Assembly (NCBI GenBank): GCA_946494635.1
Contig: CAMMCS010000022.1
Coordinates: 1-16,358 of the forward strand
Source: an uncultured Oscillibacter sp.
GTDB lineage: Bacteria > Bacillota > Clostridia > Oscillospirales > Oscillospiraceae
Length of the DNA stretch: 16,358 nt
Reading direction: 5' to 3'
This document shows positions 1 through 6,014 of this stretch, one piece after another; within the stretch, counting starts at the first letter, position 1, and every line of letters starts with the position of its first letter. A model generated the notes under the pieces. That model did not search any database, had not been told where the DNA came from, and saw only the letters and a program-made list of their open reading frames with translations. The translations under genes and the position numbers were made by a program.

Positions 1-2226
1 CTGGCAGAGAATGAGAAGAAATTCCCGGTGGCCCTGCGGGCCGGGACGGTGCTGAACGGCCGCTACATCGTTGGCCGCGTCCTGGGCCAGGGCGGATTTG
101 GTATTACATATCTTGCTTTGGACACCCAGCTGAACGCGAAGGTCGCCATCAAGGAGTTCATGCCCGGCGAGATCGCCACCCGGCAGGGCACCACCGTGTC
201 CGTCATGATGGACACCAAGTCCGAGGAGTTTGCCTACGGCGCCGAGCGCTTCCAGGAGGAGGCCCGCACCCTGGCCAAATTCATCGGCAATCCCAACATT
301 GCGGCGGTCACCAGCTATTTCGACGAAAACGATACTTCGTATTTCGTCATGGACTACATCGAGGGCATCTCCTTCAAGATCTACATCGCCAGCCACGGCG
401 GGAAGATCTCAGTCGAAGAGACCCTCAACGTGATGATCCCCGTCCTGCGGGCGCTGACTGCTGTCCATGCGGAGGGCTTCATCCACCGGGACGTGACGCC
501 GGACAACATCTACATCACGAAGGACGGCATGGTGAAGCTGCTGGACTTTGGCTCCGCCCGGTACTCTATCGGCGACAAGTCCAAAAGTTTGGACGTCATC
601 CTAAAAGTCGGCTACGCGCCCAAGGAACAGTACATCCGCCGGAGCCGCCAGGGCCCCTTCACCGACGTCTACTCCTGCGCCGCCTGCTTTTACGCCGCCA
701 TCACCGGCTTTTTCCCACCGGAGAGCCTGGAGCGGCTGGATGAGGACACGCTGGTGCCTATCTCCCAGTGCGGCATCGACATCCCGGAGTATCTGGACAA
801 GGCCATTTTGAAGGGCCTGGCCGTCCAGCCGGAGGACCGCTTCCAAAGCGCCGCCGAATTCCTGGACGCCATCGAGTCCCAGCAGGTGGTGGAGGTGCCT
901 GTCTCCGGCGCCGCGGCGGCTCCCGCCCCGGCCCCGGAGAAGAAAAAGATCAAGCCCGCCCTGATCGCCGGCATCGCCGCGGCTGTGGTGGTGGCCGTGG
1001 GCGTCGGCATCGCCATCGGCGGCGGGGGCGGCTCCGATGGCGGATCGGGCAGTGGGAATCCCATCACGGAGGCCCTGGCTCCCAAGGTCACCATCGCCGG
1101 GCAGGAGTACAGCACGGCGCTGACACAGTTGTTTTTGGATGATGTCCTGGTAGATGAAGCGGATTTCCAGAATCTTCAGGAGATGGAAAATCTGGAATAC
1201 CTCTCCTATACAGACGGACGTGACGATCTGGACTTGTCCTTCGTATCCGGCCTGCCCAATTTGCAGATGCTCAGTGCCCATGGAGACTATGTCGATCTGG
1301 ACCTTGCTCCCCTGGAAGGCTTGAAAAATCTGACCGAGTTGCATATCTACGCGGAGGGAAGCAACAATATCTCCCGAACCGCAGACCTCTCTCCGCTGGA
1401 AAATTTGGCCAATCTGCAGTACATACAACTTGATTGTGTGCCAGACAGCTACGAACCCTTAGCGGGATTGAAGAACCTTCAGCAACTGATACTTTGGAAC
1501 CCTATCAGCGGCCAGGGCGACTACGAATACCCGCTCTCAGACCTCAGTCCGCTCGCGGGTCTGACGGACTTAACCTACCTGAATATCCCCATTGGAGACG
1601 TGGAAAATCTGGATGCCCTGTCTGGCCTGACAAAACTGACGGATCTGCTTCTCTACGGGAATACGCATACATGGGAGGACATCCATTTTCTCCGGCCCCT
1701 AGCCGATCTGCAGCGTTTGGCTCTGGACAATCAGGTGTTTCATCTTCAAGACCTGTCTGATCTCTCCGGCCTGACAAAACTGCGGGAACTGAGTTTGAAT
1801 CTGGAAGGCATGGGCAGTCTGGACGGCCTGGAACATCTGACGCAGCTGCAGGAACTGCAGCTGTCTGCAGACTTTGCAACGGGGGCGGTGCCGGAACTTG
1901 CCCCCCTTTCCAGCCTGACATCGCTAAACCGTTTGCTCCTTTCTGTTCCATACGATGCCGCAGTCTCCCTGGAACCGCTGGGAGCACTGACGCAGCTGCG
2001 GGATCTGTACTTCTCGGGCGGTATTCGGAACAACGACCTTTCTCCCCTGGGGAACCTGGCCAATCTACAGTCTCTCCAGCTGCGCAGTGAGAATTACCAA
2101 GATCCCTTTGATGACCTCTCGCCTTTTGCAGATTTGGAACAGCTTAATTCGCTGGAAATCCAACATGCAGCCGACAACATTGACCTCTCCCCGGTGGACC
2201 ATGTGCCCAATGTGACGATCAGCTGA
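1..2226 (+). CDS. Membrane Ser/Thr protein kinase with C-terminal leucine-rich repeats (5' end outside window)
   Basis: Predicted to phosphorylate Ser/Thr on cytoplasmic targets while sensing through an exposed LRR domain. The frame is open to base 1, so the start is probably upstream. A GTG at 28 is possible but has no convincing RBS, and related kinases often carry an N-terminal zinc ribbon here (family knowledge). Numbering from that GTG: glycine loop GQGGFG 20-25, ATP lysine K42 in VAIKEF, catalytic loop HRDVTPDN with D155, DFG with D173, and GYAPKEQY in the activation segment. A Pro/Ala linker precedes one membrane helix at about 312-333 and a Gly/Ser stretch. From about 365 to 732 there are roughly 14-15 internalin-like repeats, often opening DLSPL, which should lie outside the cell. 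The kinase half is GC-rich with CTG/GCC codons; the LRR half uses visibly more TTG, CTT and AAT. Confidence 0.9.
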   Translation: MAENEKKFPVALRAGTVLNGRYIVGRVLGQGGFGITYLALDTQLNAKVAIKEFMPGEIATRQGTTVSVMMDTKSEEFAYGAERFQEEARTLAKFIGNPNIAAVTSYFDENDTSYFVMDYIEGISFKIYIASHGGKISVEETLNVMIPVLRALTAVHAEGFIHRDVTPDNIYITKDGMVKLLDFGSARYSIGDKSKSLDVILKVGYAPKEQYIRRSRQGPFTDVYSCAACFYAAITGFFPPESLERLDEDTLVPISQCGIDIPEYLDKAILKGLAVQPEDRFQSAAEFLDAIESQQVVEVPVSGAAAAPAPAPEKKKIKPALIAGIAAAVVVAVGVGIAIGGGGGSDGGSGSGNPITEALAPKVTIAGQEYSTALTQLFLDDVLVDEADFQNLQEMENLEYLSYTDGRDDLDLSFVSGLPNLQMLSAHGDYVDLDLAPLEGLKNLTELHIYAEGSNNISRTADLSPLENLANLQYIQLDCVPDSYEPLAGLKNLQQLILWNPISGQGDYEYPLSDLSPLAGLTDLTYLNIPIGDVENLDALSGLTKLTDLLLYGNTHTWEDIHFLRPLADLQRLALDNQVFHLQDLSDLSGLTKLRELSLNLEGMGSLDGLEHLTQLQELQLSADFATGAVPELAPLSSLTSLNRLLLSVPYDAAVSLEPLGALTQLRDLYFSGGIRNNDLSPLGNLANLQSLQLRSENYQDPFDDLSPFADLEQLNSLEIQHAADNIDLSPVDHVPNVTIS

Positions 2227-2327
2227 CCTGTTCTCCCGCCGCCAAGGTCAGAACAGCTGCCCCAAAAGGGCGGAGCCCTAAGCCGCTCACAGCCGGCGGG
2301 AGGTTCAAGCCCGGCCAGACAACCGCA

Positions 2328-2361
2328 AAGCCGTCTGATTTCCAGTGAAATCAGACGGCTT
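2328..2361 (+). terminator. Intrinsic terminator after the LRR kinase
   Basis: A perfect 14-bp inverted repeat has arms at 2328-2341 (AAGCCGTCTGATTT) and 2348-2361. A further C-G pair closes a four-base loop. It is followed by CCCTGTTTT, a modest T-tract, on the plus strand only, so it best fits the end of the kinase transcript about 100 bases after the stop codon. Confidence 0.7.
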
Positions 2362-2564
2362 CCCTGTTTTCACCCAAAAAACTTGCTGATCCTGGGGTTT
2401 TGACCGGTAAGCCGTCTCCTTCAGCGGCCAGGCGGGCAGGTATCCAGCGCCCGCAGGCTGTGCCGGCGGCCTTCTTTTGTGAAGATCCCGATTTGGCCTT
2501 GCGCTCCCCGCAGGCCCCTGCCCGGGCCTTGCAGTCCCCAAAGAGCAACGGTCGCATAAAATTT

Positions 2565-2592
2565 GCAGCACCGCTGTGGTAAGCGGTGCTGC
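2565..2592 (-). terminator. Probable terminator of the YczE-type gene
   Basis: A perfect 11-bp inverted repeat (GCAGCACCGCT 2565-2575, AGCGGTGCTGC 2582-2592) has a six-base loop. Read on the minus strand, it lies about 75 bases past the stop of the gene at 2666-3307 and is followed by AAATTTTA. The T-tract is weak and interrupted, so termination efficiency is uncertain. Confidence 0.55.
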
Positions 2593-2665
2593 GAATGGAG
2601 AAAAGAAGTCATCTGCCGCCGGCTCTGTCCCGGCGGAAGACGAATCTGCAGGATGAAAAAGGGCG

Positions 2666-3307
2666 TCAGCCGCGCCGGGCAGGGCTCGTCAAAGCCCGCC
2701 TTCCAGGCGCCTGGCCATCCAGAAAAGATGCCGCCAGCTGGATGCAGGGCCCTGTCAGCAGCACCGCCAGAATTGTGCCGATTCCGAAGGTTCCCCCCAG
2801 CAGCAGGCCTGTGAGAAACATCGCCCCGTCATACAGGATCCGCACGGTGCGGAACTGCAGGCGATTGAGCCAGCTGTGAAAAATCAAGGTCAAGATGTCA
2901 CAGGGGAGCAGGCCGAAGCCGGACTTCTTCACCAGCGTGATCCCCAGCCCGGTAAACACCGGTGCCGCGGCGATGCAGCAGAGGCGGGTTCCAAACGCCG
3001 CCGGCGCCAGAACCGGCGTCAGGACCGTGGACCACAGGTTCATGACGAACCCTGTCAAGAACGAGCCGAAAAGGGTGCCCGGTCCGATCTCCCGCCGCCG
3101 AAGGGCCAACACCATCAGAAGCATGGCCCCCTGTATGACATAAAAGGCGTTTCCCTCCTGAATCCCCAGCGCCATGGAAACCCCCTGGGTCATCATATTG
3201 AAGGCATCCGAGCCCAGGCCGCAGGATAAATACAGGGAGCAGCTGATGCCCGAGAAGATAAAGCCGGCGCACAGATACAGGATCGCCCGTCCTCGTGTTT
3301 TCAACAT
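2666..3307 (-). CDS. YczE/YitT-type integral membrane protein
   Basis: A 213-residue membrane protein of the YczE/YyaS/YitT group (COG2364 type). The transport or other activity of this family is not firmly established. Hydrophobic helices fall at roughly 8-30, 52-70, 75-100, 105-125 and 155-195. Family-like signatures are GLGSDAF near 31-37, GFGLLPCDIL in the middle, and a glycine-rich GTFGIGTIL followed by GP near the end, matching the duplicated layout seen in the family. The ATG at 3307 is preceded by GGAGG at a 4-base spacing. It lies 129 bases downstream of the AraC-type gene but has its own promoter, and a hairpin separates the two, so co-transcription is not required. Regulation by the AraC neighbour is plausible but not shown. 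Confidence 0.8.
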   Translation of the reverse strand: MLKTRGRAILYLCAGFIFSGISCSLYLSCGLGSDAFNMMTQGVSMALGIQEGNAFYVIQGAMLLMVLALRRREIGPGTLFGSFLTGFVMNLWSTVLTPVLAPAAFGTRLCCIAAAPVFTGLGITLVKKSGFGLLPCDILTLIFHSWLNRLQFRTVRILYDGAMFLTGLLLGGTFGIGTILAVLLTGPCIQLAASFLDGQAPGRRALTSPARRG

Positions 3308-3339
3308 AGTGCCTCCGCCCAGTTCTGTAAGTTATCCGC

Positions 3340-3367
3340 ATTATAGCCGTCATCCGCGGTTTTTCAA
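3340..3367 (-). promoter_or_regulatory. Sigma-A-type promoter of the YczE-type gene
   Basis: On the minus strand, TTGAAA (3367-3362) is separated by 16 bases from a perfect TATAAT (3345-3340). The -10 lies 32 bases before the start codon. It shows that this gene can be transcribed independently of the AraC-type regulator upstream. Confidence 0.75.
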
Positions 3368-3376
3368 AGGGACAAA

Positions 3377-3408
3377 TATGCGCAGGGGCGGAAATTCCCC
3401 TGCGCATA
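3377..3408 (-). terminator. Terminator of the AraC-type regulator gene
   Basis: A perfect 12-bp inverted repeat (TATGCGCAGGGG 3377-3388, CCCCTGCGCATA 3397-3408) has an eight-base loop, 28 bases past the regulator's stop. On the minus strand the second arm runs into TTTGTCCCTTT, a broken T-tract. It sits directly upstream of the promoter for the next gene. Confidence 0.6.
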
Positions 3409-3436
3409 GCTGTTTCAGCCGGACTTTCTTGCGGTT

Positions 3437-4312
3437 TCAGGATAATGTCGTCCGGTATTTCCGGTATTCTGTCGGCGTAAGCCCCACATGCTTGAAAAAG
3501 ATCCGCGAGAAGTAGCTGGCGTCCGCAAAGCCGCTTTCCTCCGCAATGGTCTGGATGGAGTCCTGGGTTATGGCCAGCCGGATCTGCGCCTCCCCCAGCC
3601 GGCGGCGCAGCAGGTACTGCTTGACGGAATACCCCGTCTTCTGCTTGAACATATGGGACAGGTGGTAGGGGCTGATGTAAAATTCCCTGACCAGCCGCTC
3701 GATGGTGACATCCTCCGCATAGTGGCGGTCGATAAATTTTGCGATCTGCCAGAAAACCGAGTCCGCAGGCGTATCGTCCGCATCCCTGCGCCCCCGCACC
3801 ATGCACTTGACCAGCTCCAGAGACGCCAGCATCAGATACTGGCACAGCAGCTGGTAGCCGCTTTCCCGCTCTGCGCTGTAGCGGTCCATTTGGCAGAACA
3901 GCTCCCTCAGGTCCGCAAATTGTTCCGGCTCATGGAACATGGGGCTGAAGCGGCTGTCCAGAAAGCTGCCGGGCGCAAGGCCGGGAAGGGCCAGATTCCC
4001 GATGCCGATGCAGAGCGTGTGGTATGGCTCGCCGGCCTGGGGAAACTCATCGTGAAGCGCGCCGCTGTTGCACAGGACCACATCCCCCGCGGCGACCTCA
4101 TACCGGCGCAGATCCACGGTATAAAGCCCGCTGCCCTTCAGGAACAGCAGCACCTCCGCGATGTCCTCATGACAGTGCATCAGGGTGGAGTGATCGCCGC
4201 CAGCCCAGTCGGAGGCGCAGACATAGGCGAGGTATGGCTGTTCACCCAGTACGCTCCTCGCCTCTTCCGCCGTATAAATGAATTTTTGCTGATTGTACGC
4301 GGTCTGATCCAT
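3437..4312 (-). CDS. AraC-family transcriptional regulator with N-terminal cupin domain
   Basis: A 291-residue cytoplasmic DNA-binding regulator. Residues about 30-110 form a cupin/AraC ligand-binding sensor, with HCHEDIAEVLLFLKG at 46-60 and a short strand pattern ending near LHDEF. Residues about 188-288 form the double helix-turn-helix domain. The first helix pair lies around TIERLVREFYISPYHLSHMFK, the second around SIQTIAEESGFADASYFSRIFFK, and the typical GLTPTEYR end follows. The effector is unknown; members of this type often respond to sugars or other small molecules. The ATG at 4312 follows GGGAG at a suitable distance. It has its own TTGACA promoter and a terminator. The nearest plausible target is the YczE-type gene just downstream on the same strand (inference). 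Confidence 0.9.
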   Translation of the reverse strand: MDQTAYNQQKFIYTAEEARSVLGEQPYLAYVCASDWAGGDHSTLMHCHEDIAEVLLFLKGSGLYTVDLRRYEVAAGDVVLCNSGALHDEFPQAGEPYHTLCIGIGNLALPGLAPGSFLDSRFSPMFHEPEQFADLRELFCQMDRYSAERESGYQLLCQYLMLASLELVKCMVRGRRDADDTPADSVFWQIAKFIDRHYAEDVTIERLVREFYISPYHLSHMFKQKTGYSVKQYLLRRRLGEAQIRLAITQDSIQTIAEESGFADASYFSRIFFKHVGLTPTEYRKYRTTLS

Positions 4313-4386
4313 CTTGTCTCCCAGTATTCCACCAAAAAATCCGGTAAACCCGCACAGGCAGGTCTTCCCAAAAGCACTCCCGCAAG

Positions 4387-4413
4387 AAAGTCCTGCTCCC
4401 CGCAGGCTTTTTT
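4387..4413 (+). terminator. Hairpin with T-run in plus orientation
   Basis: CCTGC (4392-4396) pairs with GCAGG (4402-4406) around TCCCC. AAAG (4387-4390) extends the pairing to CTTT after one bulged base, and a run of six T begins at 4408. It resembles a plus-strand terminator although no plus-strand gene precedes it. On the minus strand it would sit at the extreme 5' end of the AraC-type transcript, so a 5' stem-loop role is an alternative. Confidence 0.4.
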
Positions 4414-4416
4414 ATT

Positions 4417-4446
4417 ATTATGAGCGATATCAGGAAGCTCTGTCAA
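4417..4446 (-). promoter_or_regulatory. Sigma-A-type promoter of the AraC-type regulator
   Basis: On the minus strand a perfect TTGACA (4446-4441) is followed after 18 bases by CATAAT (4422-4417). Transcription would begin near 4410, giving a leader of about 100 bases before the ATG at 4312. The full -35 contrasts with the plus-strand promoters of this window. Confidence 0.65.
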
Positions 4447-4569
4447 CTCCAAATCTTCACCGCGCGGAAGCGCTGGACGGGATTCCGCCCCGCTGGCAGC
4501 GGGCCGGAGGCGCACTTTTCCCGGGCAGTATGGCGGCACCGGTTAAAATTTGACGTCTGTTCTGAAATT

Positions 4570-4602
4570 TTTAAGGTCGGTTTTGAGATGTCCGCTTATA
4601 CT
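4570..4602 (+). promoter_or_regulatory. Tandem TTTNAG operator and -10 box before the lipoprotein/alarmone synthetase operon
   Basis: TTTAAG (4570-4575) and TTTGAG (4582-4587) are direct repeats starting 12 bases apart. Nine bases later TATACT (4597-4602) forms a -10 box, 35 bases before the ATG. No good -35 exists; the repeats cover that position. The same layout recurs before the two-component system and the efflux operon, suggesting activation by an OmpR-family regulator (inference). Confidence 0.6.
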
Positions 4603-4623
4603 CCAGACAAGATCCGGCTCAAC

Positions 4624-4630
4624 GAGGAGG
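4624..4630 (+). promoter_or_regulatory. Ribosome binding site that fixes the lipoprotein start
   Basis: GAGGAGG ends seven bases before the ATG at 4638, but only one base before an in-frame GTG at 4632. The ATG is therefore the believable start. Confidence 0.8.
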
Positions 4631-4637
4631 CGTGTCC

Positions 4638-5153
4638 ATGAAAATTTACCGAAGGTGTTTTTGTCTTGCGGCAGTGCTGGCCGCCTGCCTGCTGGCCGCC
4701 GCGTGCGCAAATACGCAAGCCGGTCCCGAGGAGGAGGAAGCGTCCGCGGCTGTGGCTGTTCTGGGATACGCGCAGTTTCCCGGCGCTGATCTCACAGAAG
4801 GGGCCATCTCCATCTCCGCGCTCTTCCTGGAGGAGGACGGCGCCGCGGTTTCCGGAGGGTCCGTCCTCCTCTCCGCGGGGCAGGTCAGCGCGGACTTCCC
4901 CCTGGGCGATGGCGGGGAGCTGCGCGTGTCCGGGCTGCCCCGCATAGGGGACGTCCGGCTGACGCTTGTAAGCCAGGACGCCCAGGAGCTGGGCTCTATG
5001 ACCATCAGCTTCGCCCAGGGCGCCGTGATCGACGCCTCCACAAGTGAAGATGGCGTCGGCTATGTCACCACACGGGCTGACACCAGTGTGGTATCCCTGG
5101 AATTCACCGTAAGCGGCGAGGGGCTCCTGTGCGCCCTCCGCCTGACGGAATAA
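4638..5153 (+). CDS. Small secreted lipoprotein of unknown function
   Basis: 171 residues from the ATG at 4638, chosen by RBS spacing. The N-terminus has a basic start (MKIYRR) and a hydrophobic segment. Two possible lipidation sites follow: C17 in a perfect LAAC lipobox, or C23 after AAA, which gives a more usual signal length. The mature part is acidic, has no further membrane segment, and alternates short hydrophobic strands with Gly/Asp turns (for example GGSVLLSAGQVSADFPLGDG and ELRVSGLPRIGDVRLTLVS). This resembles an Ig-like or carboxypeptidase-regulatory-like beta sandwich, which is a guess from pattern. It is the first gene of a two-gene operon, 19 bases before a (p)ppGpp synthetase, behind a tandem-repeat promoter. 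I do not recognise the family. Confidence 0.75.
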   Translation: MKIYRRCFCLAAVLAACLLAAACANTQAGPEEEEASAAVAVLGYAQFPGADLTEGAISISALFLEEDGAAVSGGSVLLSAGQVSADFPLGDGGELRVSGLPRIGDVRLTLVSQDAQELGSMTISFAQGAVIDASTSEDGVGYVTTRADTSVVSLEFTVSGEGLLCALRLTE

Positions 5154-5172
5154 CGGCAGAAAGGAACAGATC

Positions 5173-5814
5173 ATGGAGGACTTTATGCTGGATGTCACTG
5201 CAGAGGAGCGGGATTTCTACGGGGGGCACCTGATCCTGCTGGAGGGCGTCATTCTGGAATTTCTCTCCTGCGTAGCGATGATCCGGCGGTATCAGGTGGG
5301 GCGGGGACGCACGGATCCCATCACCTCCAGCCACGCGCGGATCAAGAGCGCGGACAGCATGCGGAGGAAGCTGCGGCTGCGGGGGTTCCCCGCCACGGCG
5401 GAAAACGCCCTGCGGGAAATGCGGGACGCGGCGGGCGTGCGGCTGATTTGCCCCTTTATCGACGACATCTACCGGACAGCGGCTCTGATCCGGGAGATCC
5501 CCGGCATCCAGATCTGCCGGGAAAAGGACTATATTCATACCCCCAAGCCCAACGGCTACCGCAGCTACCATCTTGTCCTGACGCTGCCCCTGCGGTTTCT
5601 GCCCAGCCAGCCGGCGGCGCCTGTCTGGCTGGAGGTACAGATCCGGACCATCGCCATGGACTGCTGGGCAAATATCGAGCATCAGCTGAAATACAAGCGG
5701 GACATCCCCGATCAGAAGCTGATCGTCAGAGAGCTGAAGCGGTGCGCAGACGAGATCGTCTCCACGGATCTCTCCCTCCAGACCATCCGGGACCTTCTGG
5801 AGTCAGCCGGGTGA
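5173..5814 (+). CDS. Small alarmone synthetase, RelQ/RelP-like GTP pyrophosphokinase
   Basis: A 213-residue cytoplasmic enzyme predicted to transfer pyrophosphate from ATP to GDP or GTP, making (p)ppGpp for the stringent response. It has only the synthetase domain, with no HD hydrolase or TGS/ACT regulatory part, so it matches small alarmone synthetase length. Motifs in order: SSHARIKSADSMRRKL (52-67), DAAGVRLIC (85-93, D85 as metal ligand), EKDYIHTPKPNGYRSYH (117-133, whose Tyr stacks on guanine in the family), and LEVQIRTIAMDCWANIEH (153-170) with catalytic-type E154. All key residues are present. The ATG follows AAAGGA at good spacing. The gene is co-transcribed with the lipoprotein and closed by a terminator. 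As these enzymes are usually controlled by transcription, the operator upstream of the operon would set alarmone output. Confidence 0.9.
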   Translation: MEDFMLDVTAEERDFYGGHLILLEGVILEFLSCVAMIRRYQVGRGRTDPITSSHARIKSADSMRRKLRLRGFPATAENALREMRDAAGVRLICPFIDDIYRTAALIREIPGIQICREKDYIHTPKPNGYRSYHLVLTLPLRFLPSQPAAPVWLEVQIRTIAMDCWANIEHQLKYKRDIPDQKLIVRELKRCADEIVSTDLSLQTIRDLLESAG

Positions 5815-5830
5815 GACGGGCCCGCCCAGG

Positions 5831-5854
5831 CCCGGCCCCGGGATCAGGGCCGGG
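5831..5854 (+). repeat. GC-rich hairpin after the alarmone synthetase
   Basis: CCCGGCCC (5831-5838) pairs with GGGCCGGG (5847-5854), plus one more G-C pair outside, around an eight-base loop. There is no T-run, so it may only stabilise the 3' end or assist the stronger terminator that follows. Confidence 0.4.
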
Positions 5855-5893
5855 CATCCGGCGCCCGCACCCCGCTTTCAAAGGGGCAGGCAG

Positions 5894-5921
5894 CCCCCGC
5901 CCCTTTGGGAGCGGGGGTTTT
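5894..5921 (+). terminator. Intrinsic terminator of the lipoprotein/alarmone synthetase operon
   Basis: CCCCCGC (5894-5900) pairs with GCGGGGG (5911-5917). An inner CCC/GGG stem around TTT lengthens it, with one bulged A, and TTTT follows. It separates the alarmone operon from the Gld-type ABC operon. Confidence 0.75.
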
Positions 5922-5949
5922 CTGCCGTCTGCGCGGGGCCGGTGGGCTT

Positions 5950-5982
5950 TTTTAACTTATTTTGGGGTTGACGGTTTATACT
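5950..5982 (+). promoter_or_regulatory. Candidate promoter of the Gld-type ABC operon
   Basis: TATACT at 5977-5982 lies 32 bases before the ATG and has no suitable -35. Anchored on the -10, the upstream 27 bases begin TTTTAA and reach TTGGGG in the places where other plus-strand promoters here carry TTTNAG half-sites. The match is imperfect, so shared regulation is only a possibility. Confidence 0.4.
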
Positions 5983-6014
5983 GCTGTCCAAAGTCTGCAA
6001 GGAGGAGGCGCGCA

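Larger units (their letters stand above)
2227..2665. other. Intergenic region between convergent genes, two hairpins
   Basis: This 439-base gap lies between the kinase stop and the stop of the minus-strand YczE-type gene. It holds one strong hairpin near each gene end, listed separately as terminators. Smaller overlapping inverted pairs occur just after the kinase stop (CTGTTCT 2228-2234 with AGAACAG 2250-2256). I found no convincing coding region: the short frames here have no RBS or recognisable product. Confidence 0.6.
4313..4637. other. Divergent intergenic region with opposing promoters
   Basis: This 325-base spacer separates the AraC-type gene (minus) from the lipoprotein gene (plus). 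It contains the minus-strand promoter at 4417-4446, a hairpin with a T-run read on the plus strand at 4387-4413, and the plus-strand tandem-repeat promoter at 4570-4602. The stretch 4450-4545 is GC-rich with no structure or coding sequence I can support. Confidence 0.6.

Noticed and set aside
2898..3845. Minus-strand frame bridging the AraC-type and YczE-type genes
   Set aside because: It overlaps two well-supported genes in another frame and crosses a terminator and a promoter. Its content is low-complexity.
4550..4555. TTGACG as a -35 for the lipoprotein operon
   Set aside because: At a 17-base spacing the -10 position is AAGGTC. The TATACT at 4597 is too far away for a normal spacer.
4632..4634. 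GTG start of the lipoprotein gene
   Set aside because: It is one base from the Shine-Dalgarno sequence; the ATG six bases later has proper spacing.
5968..5973. TTGACG as a -35 for the Gld-type operon
   Set aside because: At a 17-base spacing the -10 position reads AAGTCT, and the good TATACT lies only 3 bases after it, too near to pair.
5448..6014. Upstream extension of the first Gld-type ATPase gene
   Set aside because: The open frame runs through the alarmone synthetase gene and its terminator. The ABC domain, RBS and promoter all indicate the ATG at 6015.
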